This document shows positions 35,480 to 45,300 of a stretch of DNA of 64,000 nt, in pieces; the first letter of the stretch is position 1; each line of letters begins with the position of its first letter. Both the position numbers and the translations under genes were made by a program. Source of the stretch: FEB-25 sp963822175 (GTDB lineage: Bacteria > Chloroflexota > Anaerolineae > Anaerolineales > UBA4823); assembly GCA_963822175.1 (NCBI GenBank), contig CAWGGJ010000005.1, forward strand, positions 1-64,000, in the 5' to 3' direction. The notes beneath the pieces are model-generated. The model was not told where the DNA came from. It saw nothing but the letters and a program-made list of their open reading frames with translations, and did not search any database.

Positions 35480-37771
35480 CCGGTATGATGGGTGGGAGTG
35501 CCACCGACACCGGTCGCATCATGTCCATCTCTTCATGGCTCAGGATGTGGCAGTGGTAGACGTACTCCCAACCGAAGTTCACCAGGTCATTCATGATCGG
35601 GTTGGTTGGGTTGCCCTGTGGATCGATGTTGTTGAATCCCATCATTGAACCAAGCGGACTCATCGGGCTCAGCGGGCGGATGGCATTGGGCAGCTCCCAG
35701 GGTATGCTGCGGGATGATCGGGCGCAGGGCCACGATGGTATCTTCCAGGGGAGAGATCCGCACCGTGTCCTTCCAACCCAGCTCCGTAGGATCGGGTGGG
35801 ATGATGATATTGTCCCAGGTAACCCGATTGAGCACCTGCACATCGTACAGGTGGAAGTGGATCGGGTGCGTGTCCACACCGTTGTGGGTGATGCGCCAGA
35901 TCTGCGTGCCATCGACGGACGGAGATGGGCGTGATCTTCACGTCACCTACCGGTAAACCATTCGCATCGAGTGTGATGGCCTGTTTCGGTAGGCTGGTGG
36001 CATCGATCAGCTCGGTTGCCGGGTTGACGAACGGGTAAAGCGACGACATTCTGCAGCCCAGGTGATGGGGGCGAGCCTCAACTCCCAGGTTGGCCTGCAT
36101 GCGCCCAAACTCATCAAAGGTGGTGGAGTTCATCTCGTCATGGATGGCTTTCGGTTCCAAGGGCAGGGTCATCGGCGACGTGCGTGGATTCGAGGGTGTT
36201 GAAGGTGAGTGATGTGTAATCACTGATGCGAACGTATCCATCACATGCAGATGCTCGGAGGTTACGAGTGCAGTAACCAGAGCTCGAAAAGTTGGTGCCG
36301 TAAGCAGAGTTATAAGCAGCCTGCCCGACGATGATCGGGTGCTGACCCTTCTCAAACACACCTGAGCCATCTGCATGATGCTTGAAGGCATTCTTAAGGG
36401 CTGTCACGTTGAAGGCAGGTGCCGGGGGATTGGCAGCGATCTTGACCTGCATGATGGTGCGGGTATTGGGTCCGTAGCCAGGCAGGATGGTCTGGGCAGC
36501 GCCGTTGGGATAGGTCGGGTGCACCTGTGTAGTAGTCATAGGTGGATACGCGGGCGGGGAAGGCTGCCGGTGCGTCGTTGTACAGGATCAGCGTCTGGCC
36601 GGCAAACTTGCGAGAAGTCGACGATCACATCGGCGCGCTCAGCGGGTGCTAATAACAGCGAGTGCTGGTCCACGTTACCCACGTCGAAGCGGGTCGGGTC
36701 GATGATCCAGGTGGTCGGCTGCTGGCCATCCACCACCACCGGGGCTGGCAGGAAGCCGCCCTCGGTGCCGATCGCACCCAGTCAGGTCCAGGTAGGCTGA
36801 CAGCCGTATCTGGGGTTGGGAAGATGTTCGGATCGAGTCTGGGCTGCAGCCAGTTCAGCAGGTTAAGGCGACTTCAGTGCCACCGATTACCTCGCCCAGG
36901 CTGTTCAGCTCAGTGCTGGCGGTAGTGGGGTCAGCCACGTACCATTGGAAGTTGAAGAAGCGGTCATTGGCGGCACTGAGGATGCGGAAGCGGTAAGCTC
37001 TTTGGCTCCAGCGTCATGGTCGGGTACGCCACGCCGTTGACGATGGGCGTGTCATTGAACTGTTCCATGCCCACCGAGATGTTGGGTGTGCCGGGGATCA
37101 GCTGCGGTTCGCAGAACGGGTCGGTCTGGTACTGCCAGGTGGCAGGGTCGTCCAGGTTGCAAGGTACGGCGAGTGGGATCGCCAAAGTCATCTGCAGTGC
37201 CGCGAAATTCCATCTGCTCCTTTCGGGTCCATGTTGTAGTATGGGTTGGCGATCGGTACCATGCACCGTGTGGGTAGCTGGTGGCCAGAACCAGGGCCCA
37301 TACATCCAGCGCCCATAGGCACTCATGCCAGACGGGTCACCAGGGTTCTGGGCGGGCATATACACGTGGTGGTACCAGAAACTCCCATAACCACCCCAGC
37401 GGGAGGCGTCCCAGGTCGGGTCCTGGGCAGCTGAGACGTTCCATTGGCATCGTACTGGTTGTACATCTGGGCGTCCTGCGGCACGAAGGTCTTGTCCTGG
37501 ATGACCAGTGGGATACCCTCGCCCAGGCTGGCGATATGTGCCAGTCGGGCCGAACAAAGTCTGCTCGGTCTCATCGGTGATCAGGTAGCCGGCTGCTTCA
37601 CCCGCATACACGTTCAGGCGGGTGATGCCCCAGGCATGGTCATGGTAGAACAACAAACGGGCACTCTGCTGGTTGGTGTAGTAGAAGGTCATGCAGCCGT
37701 CGGTAGCTCCATCGCATCCAGCGCACCCATGTCGGGCACGTTTGCCACGGAAACACCCTGTGGCCAGGAGG

Positions 37772-40192
37772 TCATCTCGCCTGCCGGGGTGATCCACTGG
37801 TGGGCTGTGCCATCGCTAGATCCATGGGGTGATACCGCCGTGCAGGTGCAACGTTGCGCGGTTGTTCTTGAAGCACAAGTCCACTCATTGGGTCCATGGG
37901 GTCCACAGCCTGCGGATTGTCGGTGCACATCGGGTTACGCACCTCATCCATGACGGTCCCATCTTCCACTGGCATCCCCATATCCATCGGACCCATGCCT
38001 GAACCCATTAGAGTGGTATCTACGGGCAGGAATAGGTTCCCTTCTACTCCGGTTGGGAGCAGGTTGTAAAAGACGATGCGTACCGGTTTATCGCGGGAAG
38101 CTATCAGGGTCGGTCCCAGCCATTGAGGCGAGGTAACGCCATACCACTGGTTACCGTTGCTATCCAGAACTGGGACTTGAGTCCCATCCAATAGTTCATT
38201 CGTCAATGGGAAGTGCTGGCTGATCCCAGCGTTGTCCGCGGTTTCAAGCTGTACATAACCGCGCACCAGAGTGGGTGGCAGGCTGGAAGAGAAGGATGTG
38301 CGGTACTGCACCAGGCCGATCACATACTCGTCAGCAACAACATCGCCATAGGTTTTTTGTGCCGCTACCCCCAGTGGGATGTATTTCCCAGTCGTGGGAC
38401 AAGCAGGGGGCATGCATAATCCGGGCAGGGGGTCGGTGAATTTCTGGATCCCGCCTGCGGTGACGTAGCCTGAACCGGCAGTAGTCACTGTGATAGAAGT
38501 GACACCGCCGACATTGGTGAAGGCGGTGGCGAGTGCACCGGTGCCGGTGCCACCACTACTATCAGAGATAACTACCGATGGCACAGAAGTATAACCAGAA
38601 CCGTAGGTATCAACGGTTACCGCCAGAATTTTAAGCGTGGCTGTAGCGGTAGCGCCGGTTCCTGCGTTGTTGATCGGGTCAAAGAGCGTACCGTCGCGGA
38701 TTACCACATTCGGTGCGGTTGCATATCCTGAGCCGGGGTTATCGACTACGACACCGGTAACCGCACCGGTTCCATCAATCAATACGTGCCCAGTAGCTTG
38801 AACTCCATTCGGATCGAGTGGCATATCAAAGTCAACGGTTGGGAATGTATACCCTGAGCCTGCAGCAGTAACTTGGACTGCGTCAACACCACCATAGGCG
38901 GTTGCCGTTGCACCCGCTGTCGGTGCACCGATGAGGCCTGCACCATTGATCGTGACTGAGGACGGAGCTACGGCGAAAGTGATCACCCAGGGGGTGGCGA
39001 TTGAACCACTACCATTTACAGAGGCAGATACACCAGCGGCAAGAAGTGCCGTTTGTATATCTCCTGCCAATGCGTTCCAGGCAATTGCACCGGTCGTAGC
39101 AGCATCAACCGAGAGCGTGAAGGTACCACCGATGGCAGTGCCTATATTTGCGGTGTAGGTATCAGTTGGTGCAGGGGATACGCTGGTATCAAGTACACCC
39201 TGGGTAAGGAGAGCGCCATCCATCGAGACCAGAGTAGGCGCAGTTACAAAGGTGATCACCCATGGGTCAAGGACTGCACCACTACCGGTTACCGTGGCAG
39301 TAACACCAGCAGTAGAAAGCGCAGTTTGGACATCCCCAGCTAATGCGTTCCATGGGATGGCGGCTGTCGTATTCAGGTCAACGGAGAGGGTGAAGCTACC
39401 ACCCGATGCACTGCCGATGGTCACGTTGTACACGTCGGGGGTTACACCGACTGTAGCGCTAAAGTCTAGGACACCCTGGGTTAGACCAGCGGGGTTAATC
39501 GTTACGGCTAGCGGTGCGGCTGCTAAAGTGATCACCCATGGGTCCACAAGCGAGCCACTACCGGTTACTGTGGCAGTAACACCAGCAGTAGAAAGCGCAG
39601 TTTGGACATCCCCAGCTAATGCGTTCCATGGGATGGCGGCTGTCGTATTCAGGTCAACGGAGAGGGTGAAGCTGCCACCAGTGGCACTACCTACGCTCAC
39701 CTTGAAAATACGAGTAGCGACGGGAGTAACGGCTGCTGGAGTGAACGATCCACCACCTGCAATGGACACTAAAGGAGCGATATAGCCAGCGCCTGCAGCG
39801 TCTACACTTATGGAGGAAACTACACCTGAAAGTGTAACGGTTGGGAGAAGAATAGCTCCAGTGCCGCTTGCACTTGTAATAGTGGCCGATGCGTTAGTGT
39901 AGTTTTGTCCAGGGTCGGTGACGATGATACCAGTGATGGCGCCATTCGCCCCCACGGAGGCAACAGCTGTTGCACCGGTGCCATCACCTGTGATGTTAAC
40001 CTGGGCATCAGCTAAGGTGAACGGGCTGTTGACCCAGTTGGGGTAGGGTCCAAAGTAATGCGGGACTGTGGTTTGATCCACCTCTGAAGCCGGTTTTGCC
40101 GTTGTGGGCTTCACCTGTCCTGTGCTCCCAAAGATAAATGTTACCAGCACAAGGAACAGCAGTGTATAACTAAGAATTTTACGGATGTTCAT
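37772..40192 (-). CDS. Open N-terminal part of the multicopper oxidase: signal peptide and tandem repeats
   Basis: About 806 codons are open from the signal peptide to the first frameshift near 37,890. The region holds three 92-residue repeats with core GGSFTLSVDLNTTAAIPWNA and PWVITF/PWVITL, and several copies of a short Gly-rich motif of the form GSGYT-x-P-x-V-x-I (AGAGYIAPLVSIAGGG, GSGYTFPTVDF, GSGYATAPNVVIRDG, GSGYTSVPSVVISD). Then comes the start of the oxidase fold (GPTLIASRDKPVRIVFYNLL) and a Met-rich stretch MGSGMGPMDMGMP. Gly-Tyr repeats of this sort occur in other large secreted oxidases and may fold as beta-sheet spacers. Confidence 0.8.
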   Translation of the reverse strand: MNIRKILSYTLLFLVLVTFIFGSTGQVKPTTAKPASEVDQTTVPHYFGPYPNWVNSPFTLADAQVNITGDGTGATAVASVGANGAITGIIVTDPGQNYTNASATITSASGTGAILLPTVTLSGVVSSISVDAAGAGYIAPLVSIAGGGSFTPAAVTPVATRIFKVSVGSATGGSFTLSVDLNTTAAIPWNALAGDVQTALSTAGVTATVTGSGSLVDPWVITLAAAPLAVTINPAGLTQGVLDFSATVGVTPDVYNVTIGSASGGSFTLSVDLNTTAAIPWNALAGDVQTALSTAGVTATVTGSGAVLDPWVITFVTAPTLVSMDGALLTQGVLDTSVSPAPTDTYTANIGTAIGGTFTLSVDAATTGAIAWNALAGDIQTALLAAGVSASVNGSGSIATPWVITFAVAPSSVTINGAGLIGAPTAGATATAYGGVDAVQVTAAGSGYTFPTVDFDMPLDPNGVQATGHVLIDGTGAVTGVVVDNPGSGYATAPNVVIRDGTLFDPINNAGTGATATATLKILAVTVDTYGSGYTSVPSVVISDSSGGTGTGALATAFTNVGGVTSITVTTAGSGYVTAGGIQKFTDPLPGLCMPPACPTTGKYIPLGVAAQKTYGDVVADEYVIGLVQYRTSFSSSLPPTLVRGYVQLETADNAGISQHFPLTNELLDGTQVPVLDSNGNQWYGVTSPQWLGPTLIASRDKPVRIVFYNLLPTGVEGNLFLPVDTTLMGSGMGPMDMGMPVEDGTVMDEVRNPMCTDNPQAVDPMDPMSGLVLQEQPRNVAPARRYHPMDLAMAQPTSGSPRQAR
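39003..39679. repeat. Three tandem 276-bp repeats inside the oxidase gene
   Basis: Segments starting near 39003, 39279 and 39555 repeat with a constant 276-base offset. The copies at 39279-39403 and 39555-39679 are almost identical over 125 bases (only a few differences), while the first copy is more diverged. The period equals 92 codons, so the reading frame is kept. Confidence 0.85.
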
Positions 40193-40196
40193 GTTT

Positions 40197-40550
40197 TTAT
40201 TCTCCTTTATATGAAACGGGTTGTTTGTAGTTACCAATGAAAATAGTTAGAGCAACTTTTTTTACAGTAATTTTTTCCTCCTCGTTTTTTTGTTCCCCTG
40301 TGTAGAAAGTCGTTAGGGACGTGGAAATCATCTGGTTTTTAGCATTGCACACACCGATAAAATCATTCGAGACAATAGCTTGATACTGTTGAATTGTTTT
40401 GGTAAAAACTGTTGAATTGTTCACCTCCTTTTGTGGAATGGTCTCCAGAAATGAATTTGACGCGCAAAGATATTCTCTCCCAAAACTCGAATTGCCCACA
40501 TAAATTGGGCAAGGATTTAATAACGGGCAGTCATGTTGGAGATCAGTCAC
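40197..40550 (-). CDS. Possible small Cys-containing protein, 117 residues
   Basis: The frame starts with a GTG that overlaps the stop of the upstream membrane-protein gene (GTGA, 4-bp overlap) and ends five bases before the oxidase start, its last codons forming the oxidase's ribosome binding site. The N-terminus has CPLLNPCPIYVGNS and a third Cys at about 29. The C-terminal half is low in recognisable features. The tight packing favours a real gene; the lack of any known motif and an internal pair of 14-bp repeats leave open that this is a regulatory leader of the oxidase gene. Confidence 0.45.
   Translation of the reverse strand: MTDLQHDCPLLNPCPIYVGNSSFGREYLCASNSFLETIPQKEVNNSTVFTKTIQQYQAIVSNDFIGVCNAKNQMISTSLTTFYTGEQKNEEEKITVKKVALTIFIGNYKQPVSYKGE
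40385..40422. repeat. Two 14-bp direct repeats, 24 bases apart, upstream of the oxidase gene
   Basis: ACTGTTGAATTGTT occurs at 40385-40398 and again at 40409-40422. The spacing is near two helical turns, and direct repeats like this are used by OmpR-type regulators; a regulator with that DNA-binding domain is encoded about 1.2 kb upstream. Role inferred. Confidence 0.45.
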
Positions 40551-40921
40551 CGGTTCACCCGTAATATATTGGGGTTCGACTTAAAGAATGGGTAGAAGAA
40601 AAAAAGCTCAATCAGGATTGAAAAATATGCTAAAGGTGGCCCCCAGTCTTCTACCCCGGAAATGGGCATGCCTAGCGTACGGCTGACCAGGTAACCAACA
40701 ATTGCCCCGATGCAAAGAAAACCCCCAAGTGCCCAACCCCATAAAAGTTCTCCCCGGTAAATGCCGATGGCGGAGACGAGGGATGCAACAAAAAAGCCAA
40801 AGAATAAAATGCCCATATAGGGTGCATCCTGAAATTCGCCAGAGGCATTGTACAGATGGATCAATCCTGATATGAGTATCAGGATGATCCCAATCCAGCT
40901 ATAGAGTTTATTTATTTTCAT
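40547..40921 (-). CDS. Small integral membrane protein, four helices
   Basis: GGAGGAG precedes the ATG at 40921. The 124-residue protein has helices at about 5-25 (SWIGIILILISGLIHLY), 34-55, 62-82 and 98-118. A His and Tyr at the end of helix 1 (LIHLYNA) and PPLAYFSILIE in helix 4 are the only notable polar features. No family recognised. It lies between a lone receiver gene and the oxidase cluster, so it may be part of the same unit. Confidence 0.72.
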   Translation of the reverse strand: MKINKLYSWIGIILILISGLIHLYNASGEFQDAPYMGILFFGFFVASLVSAIGIYRGELLWGWALGGFLCIGAIVGYLVSRTLGMPISGVEDWGPPLAYFSILIELFFFYPFFKSNPNILRVNR

Positions 40922-41034
40922 TATGCTCCTCCTTCGAGTGTCTCCTGTCCCATGATTTTCGTTCGTGCATTTATTATTGCTTTTGCCAGTAGTTATTAGC
41001 TGATCAATACTTTTTTGCTGTTGGAATTTAATTA

Positions 41035-41391
41035 CTAAACCAGGATCGTATTGACGCAATCCAACAGGCGTTCAGGGGCGATAGGTTTTACGAGATAATG
41101 ACCGCTTAATATCCTTCCCTCGACTTCGGATTCGTTCATTACATGATCGGTCAAAATTACGATGGATACATAGGGGAAAATGCTAAGGACCCTCGGAAGA
41201 AATATATTCGTAATATCCGGGATATTGATATCGGTAATGACCAGGTTATATTTCCTTGATTGAATAAGGTCCATTGCTTTATAAGCACAGCCGGTTTCAG
41301 TGACGAGATAACCGGCGCGTTGAAGGATGAGCGTAATCGACTGCCGTAAATTCTGATCATCTTCAACTAACAGGATTATTTTTGGGCTCAT
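41035..41391 (-). CDS. Stand-alone response-regulator receiver domain
   Basis: The 118-residue protein is only a CheY-like fold: acidic pair VEDD at 9-12, the phospho-acceptor in VITDINIPD near residue 53, the Thr of VILTD near 80 and the Lys of LVKPI near 104, all in place. There is no output domain. It is separated from the upstream regulator/kinase pair by a strong terminator, so it has its own promoter or receives read-through. It may be phosphorylated by the nine-PAS kinase. Confidence 0.88.
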   Translation of the reverse strand: MSPKIILLVEDDQNLRQSITLILQRAGYLVTETGCAYKAMDLIQSRKYNLVITDINIPDITNIFLPRVLSIFPYVSIVILTDHVMNESEVEGRILSGHYLVKPIAPERLLDCVNTILV

Positions 41392-41495
41392 GTTTTTGAA
41401 TCAGTTATCTCTATCTCATTCTATAGGTAATTTATGGGTAAGAAATTTGAAAAAATTTGCTTATATTGGTAACTTGCCAATTATTTAATTAATCA

Positions 41496-41532
41496 AACAA
41501 GGTGGGCAGTAACAGCAACTGCCCACCTTGTT
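41496..41532 (-). terminator. Terminator of the kinase/regulator operon
   Basis: AACAAGGTGGGCAGT (41496-41510) pairs perfectly with ACTGCCCACCTTGTT (41518-41532), 20 bases after the stop of the response regulator. The minus strand continues with TTGATTAATTAAATAA, which is U-rich. Confidence 0.8.
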
Positions 41533-41551
41533 AGGAATACAGGAATTAGAT

Positions 41552-42355
41552 TTACGTAACCAAACGATAGCCTACATCGCGCACGGTGATGATCAATTGG
41601 GGATGGCGTGGATCCGGTTCCAATAATTTGCGGATTTCGTGCATCTGCCAGCGGGTGATATCACGCGCTTGTGCCCTGCTCAAATGCTGATATCCCTGAG
41701 ATTCCTGGACCAGCTTCTCATAGGTGACAGGCTGAGGCGCATGGCGTACAAGCGTAACCAGATAGTCAAATGTGGACGGGGGTAATGGTGTATTATTTTC
41801 CCCGAATTGCACAGAATGTGTATGCAGATCCAATACTAATGAACCACATTGTAAAAAGCGGGATGGATCTGCCGGGCGGGTTATAGGATTAGAAATGACT
41901 GGTGGCATCTCCTGCCCATCGATGGATTGTAATTCAGCCAGTAAATTCTGTAATTGATTGGTGATCTCGCGCCGTCGTTTGGGTTTATGCTCTTTCAAGA
42001 CGCTTTCCACCCGGTTCAGGATGGCATCTGGATCGATGGGTTTTAGCAGGTAATCCCTGGCTCCCAACCTGACGGCTTCAATGGCAGTATCCAGGGTAGC
42101 ATGGGCGGTCAGGATTAAGACAGGCATCTCTGGATATAATTCCTTGATCTGTGGAAGCAGCTCAATTCCATTTATATCTGGAAGCTTAAGATCCAGGAAC
42201 GCCAGGTCATAGGATCCGGTCTGCAATAACTGGAGAGCTTCTCCAGCGTTGGCAGCGGTTACAACCGAATAGCCTGCACGCTGCAGGATCAATCCAAGAC
42301 TGCGGCGTAAATTGGGTTCGTCATCAATGATAAAAATGGTGTAGCCTGGACCCAT
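41552..42355 (-). CDS. Response regulator with receiver and winged-helix DNA-binding domain
   Basis: The start at 42355 follows AAGGGAG and is four bases after the kinase stop. The 267-residue protein has a receiver (FIIDDEPNLRRSL, phospho-Asp in AFLDLKLPDINGIEL, LTAHAT, LLKPIDPD) of the NtrC-like sequence type, a Gln/Arg-rich linker, and a C-terminal OmpR-type winged helix (PLPPSTFDYLVTLVRHAPQP, YEKLVQ, DITRWQMHEIRKLLEPDP, VRDVGYRLVT). It should be phosphorylated by the adjoining kinase and bind DNA as a dimer. Confidence 0.92.
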   Translation of the reverse strand: MGPGYTIFIIDDEPNLRRSLGLILQRAGYSVVTAANAGEALQLLQTGSYDLAFLDLKLPDINGIELLPQIKELYPEMPVLILTAHATLDTAIEAVRLGARDYLLKPIDPDAILNRVESVLKEHKPKRRREITNQLQNLLAELQSIDGQEMPPVISNPITRPADPSRFLQCGSLVLDLHTHSVQFGENNTPLPPSTFDYLVTLVRHAPQPVTYEKLVQESQGYQHLSRAQARDITRWQMHEIRKLLEPDPRHPQLIITVRDVGYRLVT

Positions 42356-42359
42356 GTTT

Positions 42360-45300
42360 TTATTCTCCCTTCTCACCTGCACCTGTATCAATTGGTAGCC
42401 AAATGGTAAACGTTGCACCCTGACCCGGTTGATTATCTACCATGATCTGTCCACCATGTTTTTGAATGATCCCGTAACAGATGGATAATCCCAATCCCAA
42501 CCCGTCTCCCTTGGTGGTCATAAACGGCTCAAAGATGTGAGGCAGGATATTCGCATCTATTCCCGGACCAGAATCAATGATTTTCACACCAACCTGGCTC
42601 ATATCTGTGGATTGGATCATCTCAACGGATATACTCCCTCCAACAGGTTGCATTGCTTCGATGGCATTCATGAACACATTGAGAAAAACCTCGATGATCT
42701 GATCCCTTATACAATTTACATAAAAGTGCTGCTCACCCGATAACATTTTCCAGGCTACATTAGAATTATTGAGATGGGGAATAACCAGAGAATAGACTTC
42801 GTTGATGATATCCAACAAGTCATGCGAGTCCATCATCTGGATCGATTGCGGTCGATAGAGCTGGCGTAATTGACCTACAATATTTGAAAGGCGTTGTGTC
42901 TCTGAGAATGCCATCTCCAAGGGTTCCGAATTTGGGGATCCAGGTTCTGTTTCTTGCTGAATGAGATAGAGGCAATTTTTAATGGTTTGCAACGGATTAT
43001 TAATTTCATGGGTCACCGAGCCAACCATACGCCCGATAACAGCGTGTTTTTCGGCCTGGAGCAATTGGTATTCATATCGCTTTTTCTCGGTGATATCGGT
43101 GCAAGTTCCAATCCACCCTGAGATATTGCCATCTTTATCTTTAAACGGCACACCACGGACAGCAAAATGACCATACTCCCCTGTGTGACTTCTTATGCGA
43201 TACTCTGTATCGTAGAGGATGCCAGATTCAACCGCACGAGCCCAAATATCGGCAATTCGTTGTTGGTCAGCAGGATGTAAGGCATCGATCCAGCCCATAC
43301 CCAGGATCTCTTGTTCATTCTGCCCGGTGTAGGCTCTCCATTTGGGAATATCCTCAACCACCTCGCCGTTCACATTGGTTTGCCAAATAATCTGGGTGGT
43401 GGCGATAGCCAGGGAACGATATTGTTCCTCGCTCTTGATAAGCGCTTCCTCCGCCCGTTTATGTTCGGTGATATCCTGCCTGATCGAAATGAAATTGGTG
43501 ATATTTCCATCACGATCAAAGACTGGGGTATTGATCTGCTCTTCAATATATAAGCTGCCGTCCTTTCGGCGGTTGACGAATTCCCCATGCCATACTTCTC
43601 CTGCAAGAATGGTATCCCACAGGTTGCGATAAAATTCCTGATCGTGTTTACCGGATTTTAGATTGTCCGGTTTTTGACCAATGATTTCCTGCGTGGAGTA
43701 GCCCGTCATGCGGGAAAAAGCCGGGTTAGCCCATAAAATTGATCCATCCTTCTCGGTGACAATAACGGCATTTGCAGCAGATTCCAAAGCAGTGGTTAAC
43801 AAGATGAGCTGTCTCTCTGCCCGCTTACGCTCGGTAATATCTCGGGCAGCTGCAAATACACCCGCTACACGACCGCTCTCATCTTTAAACAAAGTTGCGT
43901 TATATACCACGGGAGTGATATGTCCATCCTGATGCTGAATTTCCAATTCATAATCCTGTACCTTTCCAGTTTCGAACACTTGCAGGTAGCCTTTGCGGGC
44001 TTTTTCCGGGTTGGTGAAATAGCTTGAGAAATCCGTTCCAATCAGTTCTTCCCGGGTATAGCCAGTGATTGCCTCCGTCACTGAGTTCACATCACCAACT
44101 TTCCCATCCGGTGTGATCGTAACAAGTGCATCCAGGTTGGCTTCGATCAGGCTGCGATTATATGAATTCATCAAACGCAGCGTCTCTTCCGCTTGCTTGC
44201 GCCCGGTAATATCAATGCCCATCTCAAGAACGAGTTCTGAGCCATCCACATCGGTGAAGGGGTAGTCGAAAACATCGTAATGGTGTCCATCCGGGCCTGT
44301 CCACTCCCAATGATGGGAGGATTTGGTTTGTAAAACCTTGTACGTCTCACAATTCTCGCAGGGCTCACTTAAACCAAACAGGTATTCGTAACAACGTCGG
44401 CCTTGGTCCTCGCCGAAACGCTCTCTGAAATAGCGGTTAGCGAAGGCAACGTGGTAATCGGGTGTTAGCAGGATCAGGTAGGCAGGTAATATTTCCAGGA
44501 CGTCATTAAATCGCTTCCGTTGAGCTTCAACCGCCTTGGTTTGTAAGAGGAGCTCTTCAGTCCGCACCTGTACCGTTTTTTCCAGATTTTCATGCGCCTT
44601 AAGCAATTTCTCTTCGGCCTGTATCCGTTGCGAAATATCGTCATAGGTAATAACGACCCCGAAATTTTCAAGAGGGAGTGGGGAGGCGGTTGCGCTGATC
44701 CAGGTGATTTGTTCATCTTCTTTGACGATCCCCATCTCAACTTTTTCGACTCTTCGATTTTCTTTCAATGCCCTGACGCTGGCGAATTCTTCTGGAGGCA
44801 TGGGTGTTTTATCAAGACGGACAATGTGCCATTCGGCTCCGTCAATTTGCCTGTGAGATTGTTCCTTTTCTGAAAGACCCAGGAGATTTATGGCTTCCTG
44901 ATTGGATTCGATAATCTTGCCTTCTTTATCGGATACTGTGACCCCAAGGGGTAATGTGTGGAAAAGAACAGAGTATTTGGTTAAATTGATGCGCAGCTCA
45001 TTTTCCATCTGCTTGCGCTCAGTGATATCCAAGAAAATGACCGCAAATTGACCGGGAGCACACCGATATGCAAAAACCTCATAGTATTTGTTTAATGTGG
45101 GTGAGTAATCTTCAAACTGGGCAGGCTCACCAGTGAGTACGACATTTCCATAAACATTTAGCCATCTAGTCCCCTCGTCAGGAAGCACTTCACGGTAAGT
45201 TTTTCCAATGATAACTTCTCGTTTTAAACCGGTAAGTCGTTCGAACGCTGGGTTGATATCCAGGAAGCGGTAATCATAAGGCTTGCCATTTTTATCAAAA

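Larger units (their letters stand above)
34301..40192 (-). pseudogene. Giant secreted multicopper oxidase with N-terminal repeats and C-terminal FnIII domains; middle heavily frameshifted
   Basis: Read through several frames, this is one gene of about 1,960 codons. The start at 40192 follows AAGGAG and a signal peptide (MNIRKILSYTLLFLVLVTFI). After repeats and a linker, the oxidase core keeps all copper motifs although they fall in different frames: LHLHGGITPW near 37,850, LLFYHDHAWGITRLNVYAGE near 37,630, HPIHFHLYDVQ near 35,865 and YHCHILSHEEMDMM near 35,540. Between about 35,460 and 37,890 the frame changes a dozen or more times, each with loss or gain of a base or two (for example AAA for AA near 35,447 and an extra T near 37,817). 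Corrected, there are no other stops that I noticed. It is either a young pseudogene or a badly sequenced stretch. Such oxidases act outside the cell on metals or phenolics; manganese or iron oxidation is a guess. Confidence 0.75.

Noticed and set aside
38213..39785. Plus-strand frames of 68-177 codons opposite the oxidase repeats
   Set aside because: They repeat with the same 276-bp period as the sense-strand repeats and lack starts with binding sites.
34301..40237. Several separate genes in the oxidase region
   Set aside because: Consecutive frames encode consecutive parts of one multicopper oxidase with all four copper motifs in order, so a single frameshifted gene explains them better.
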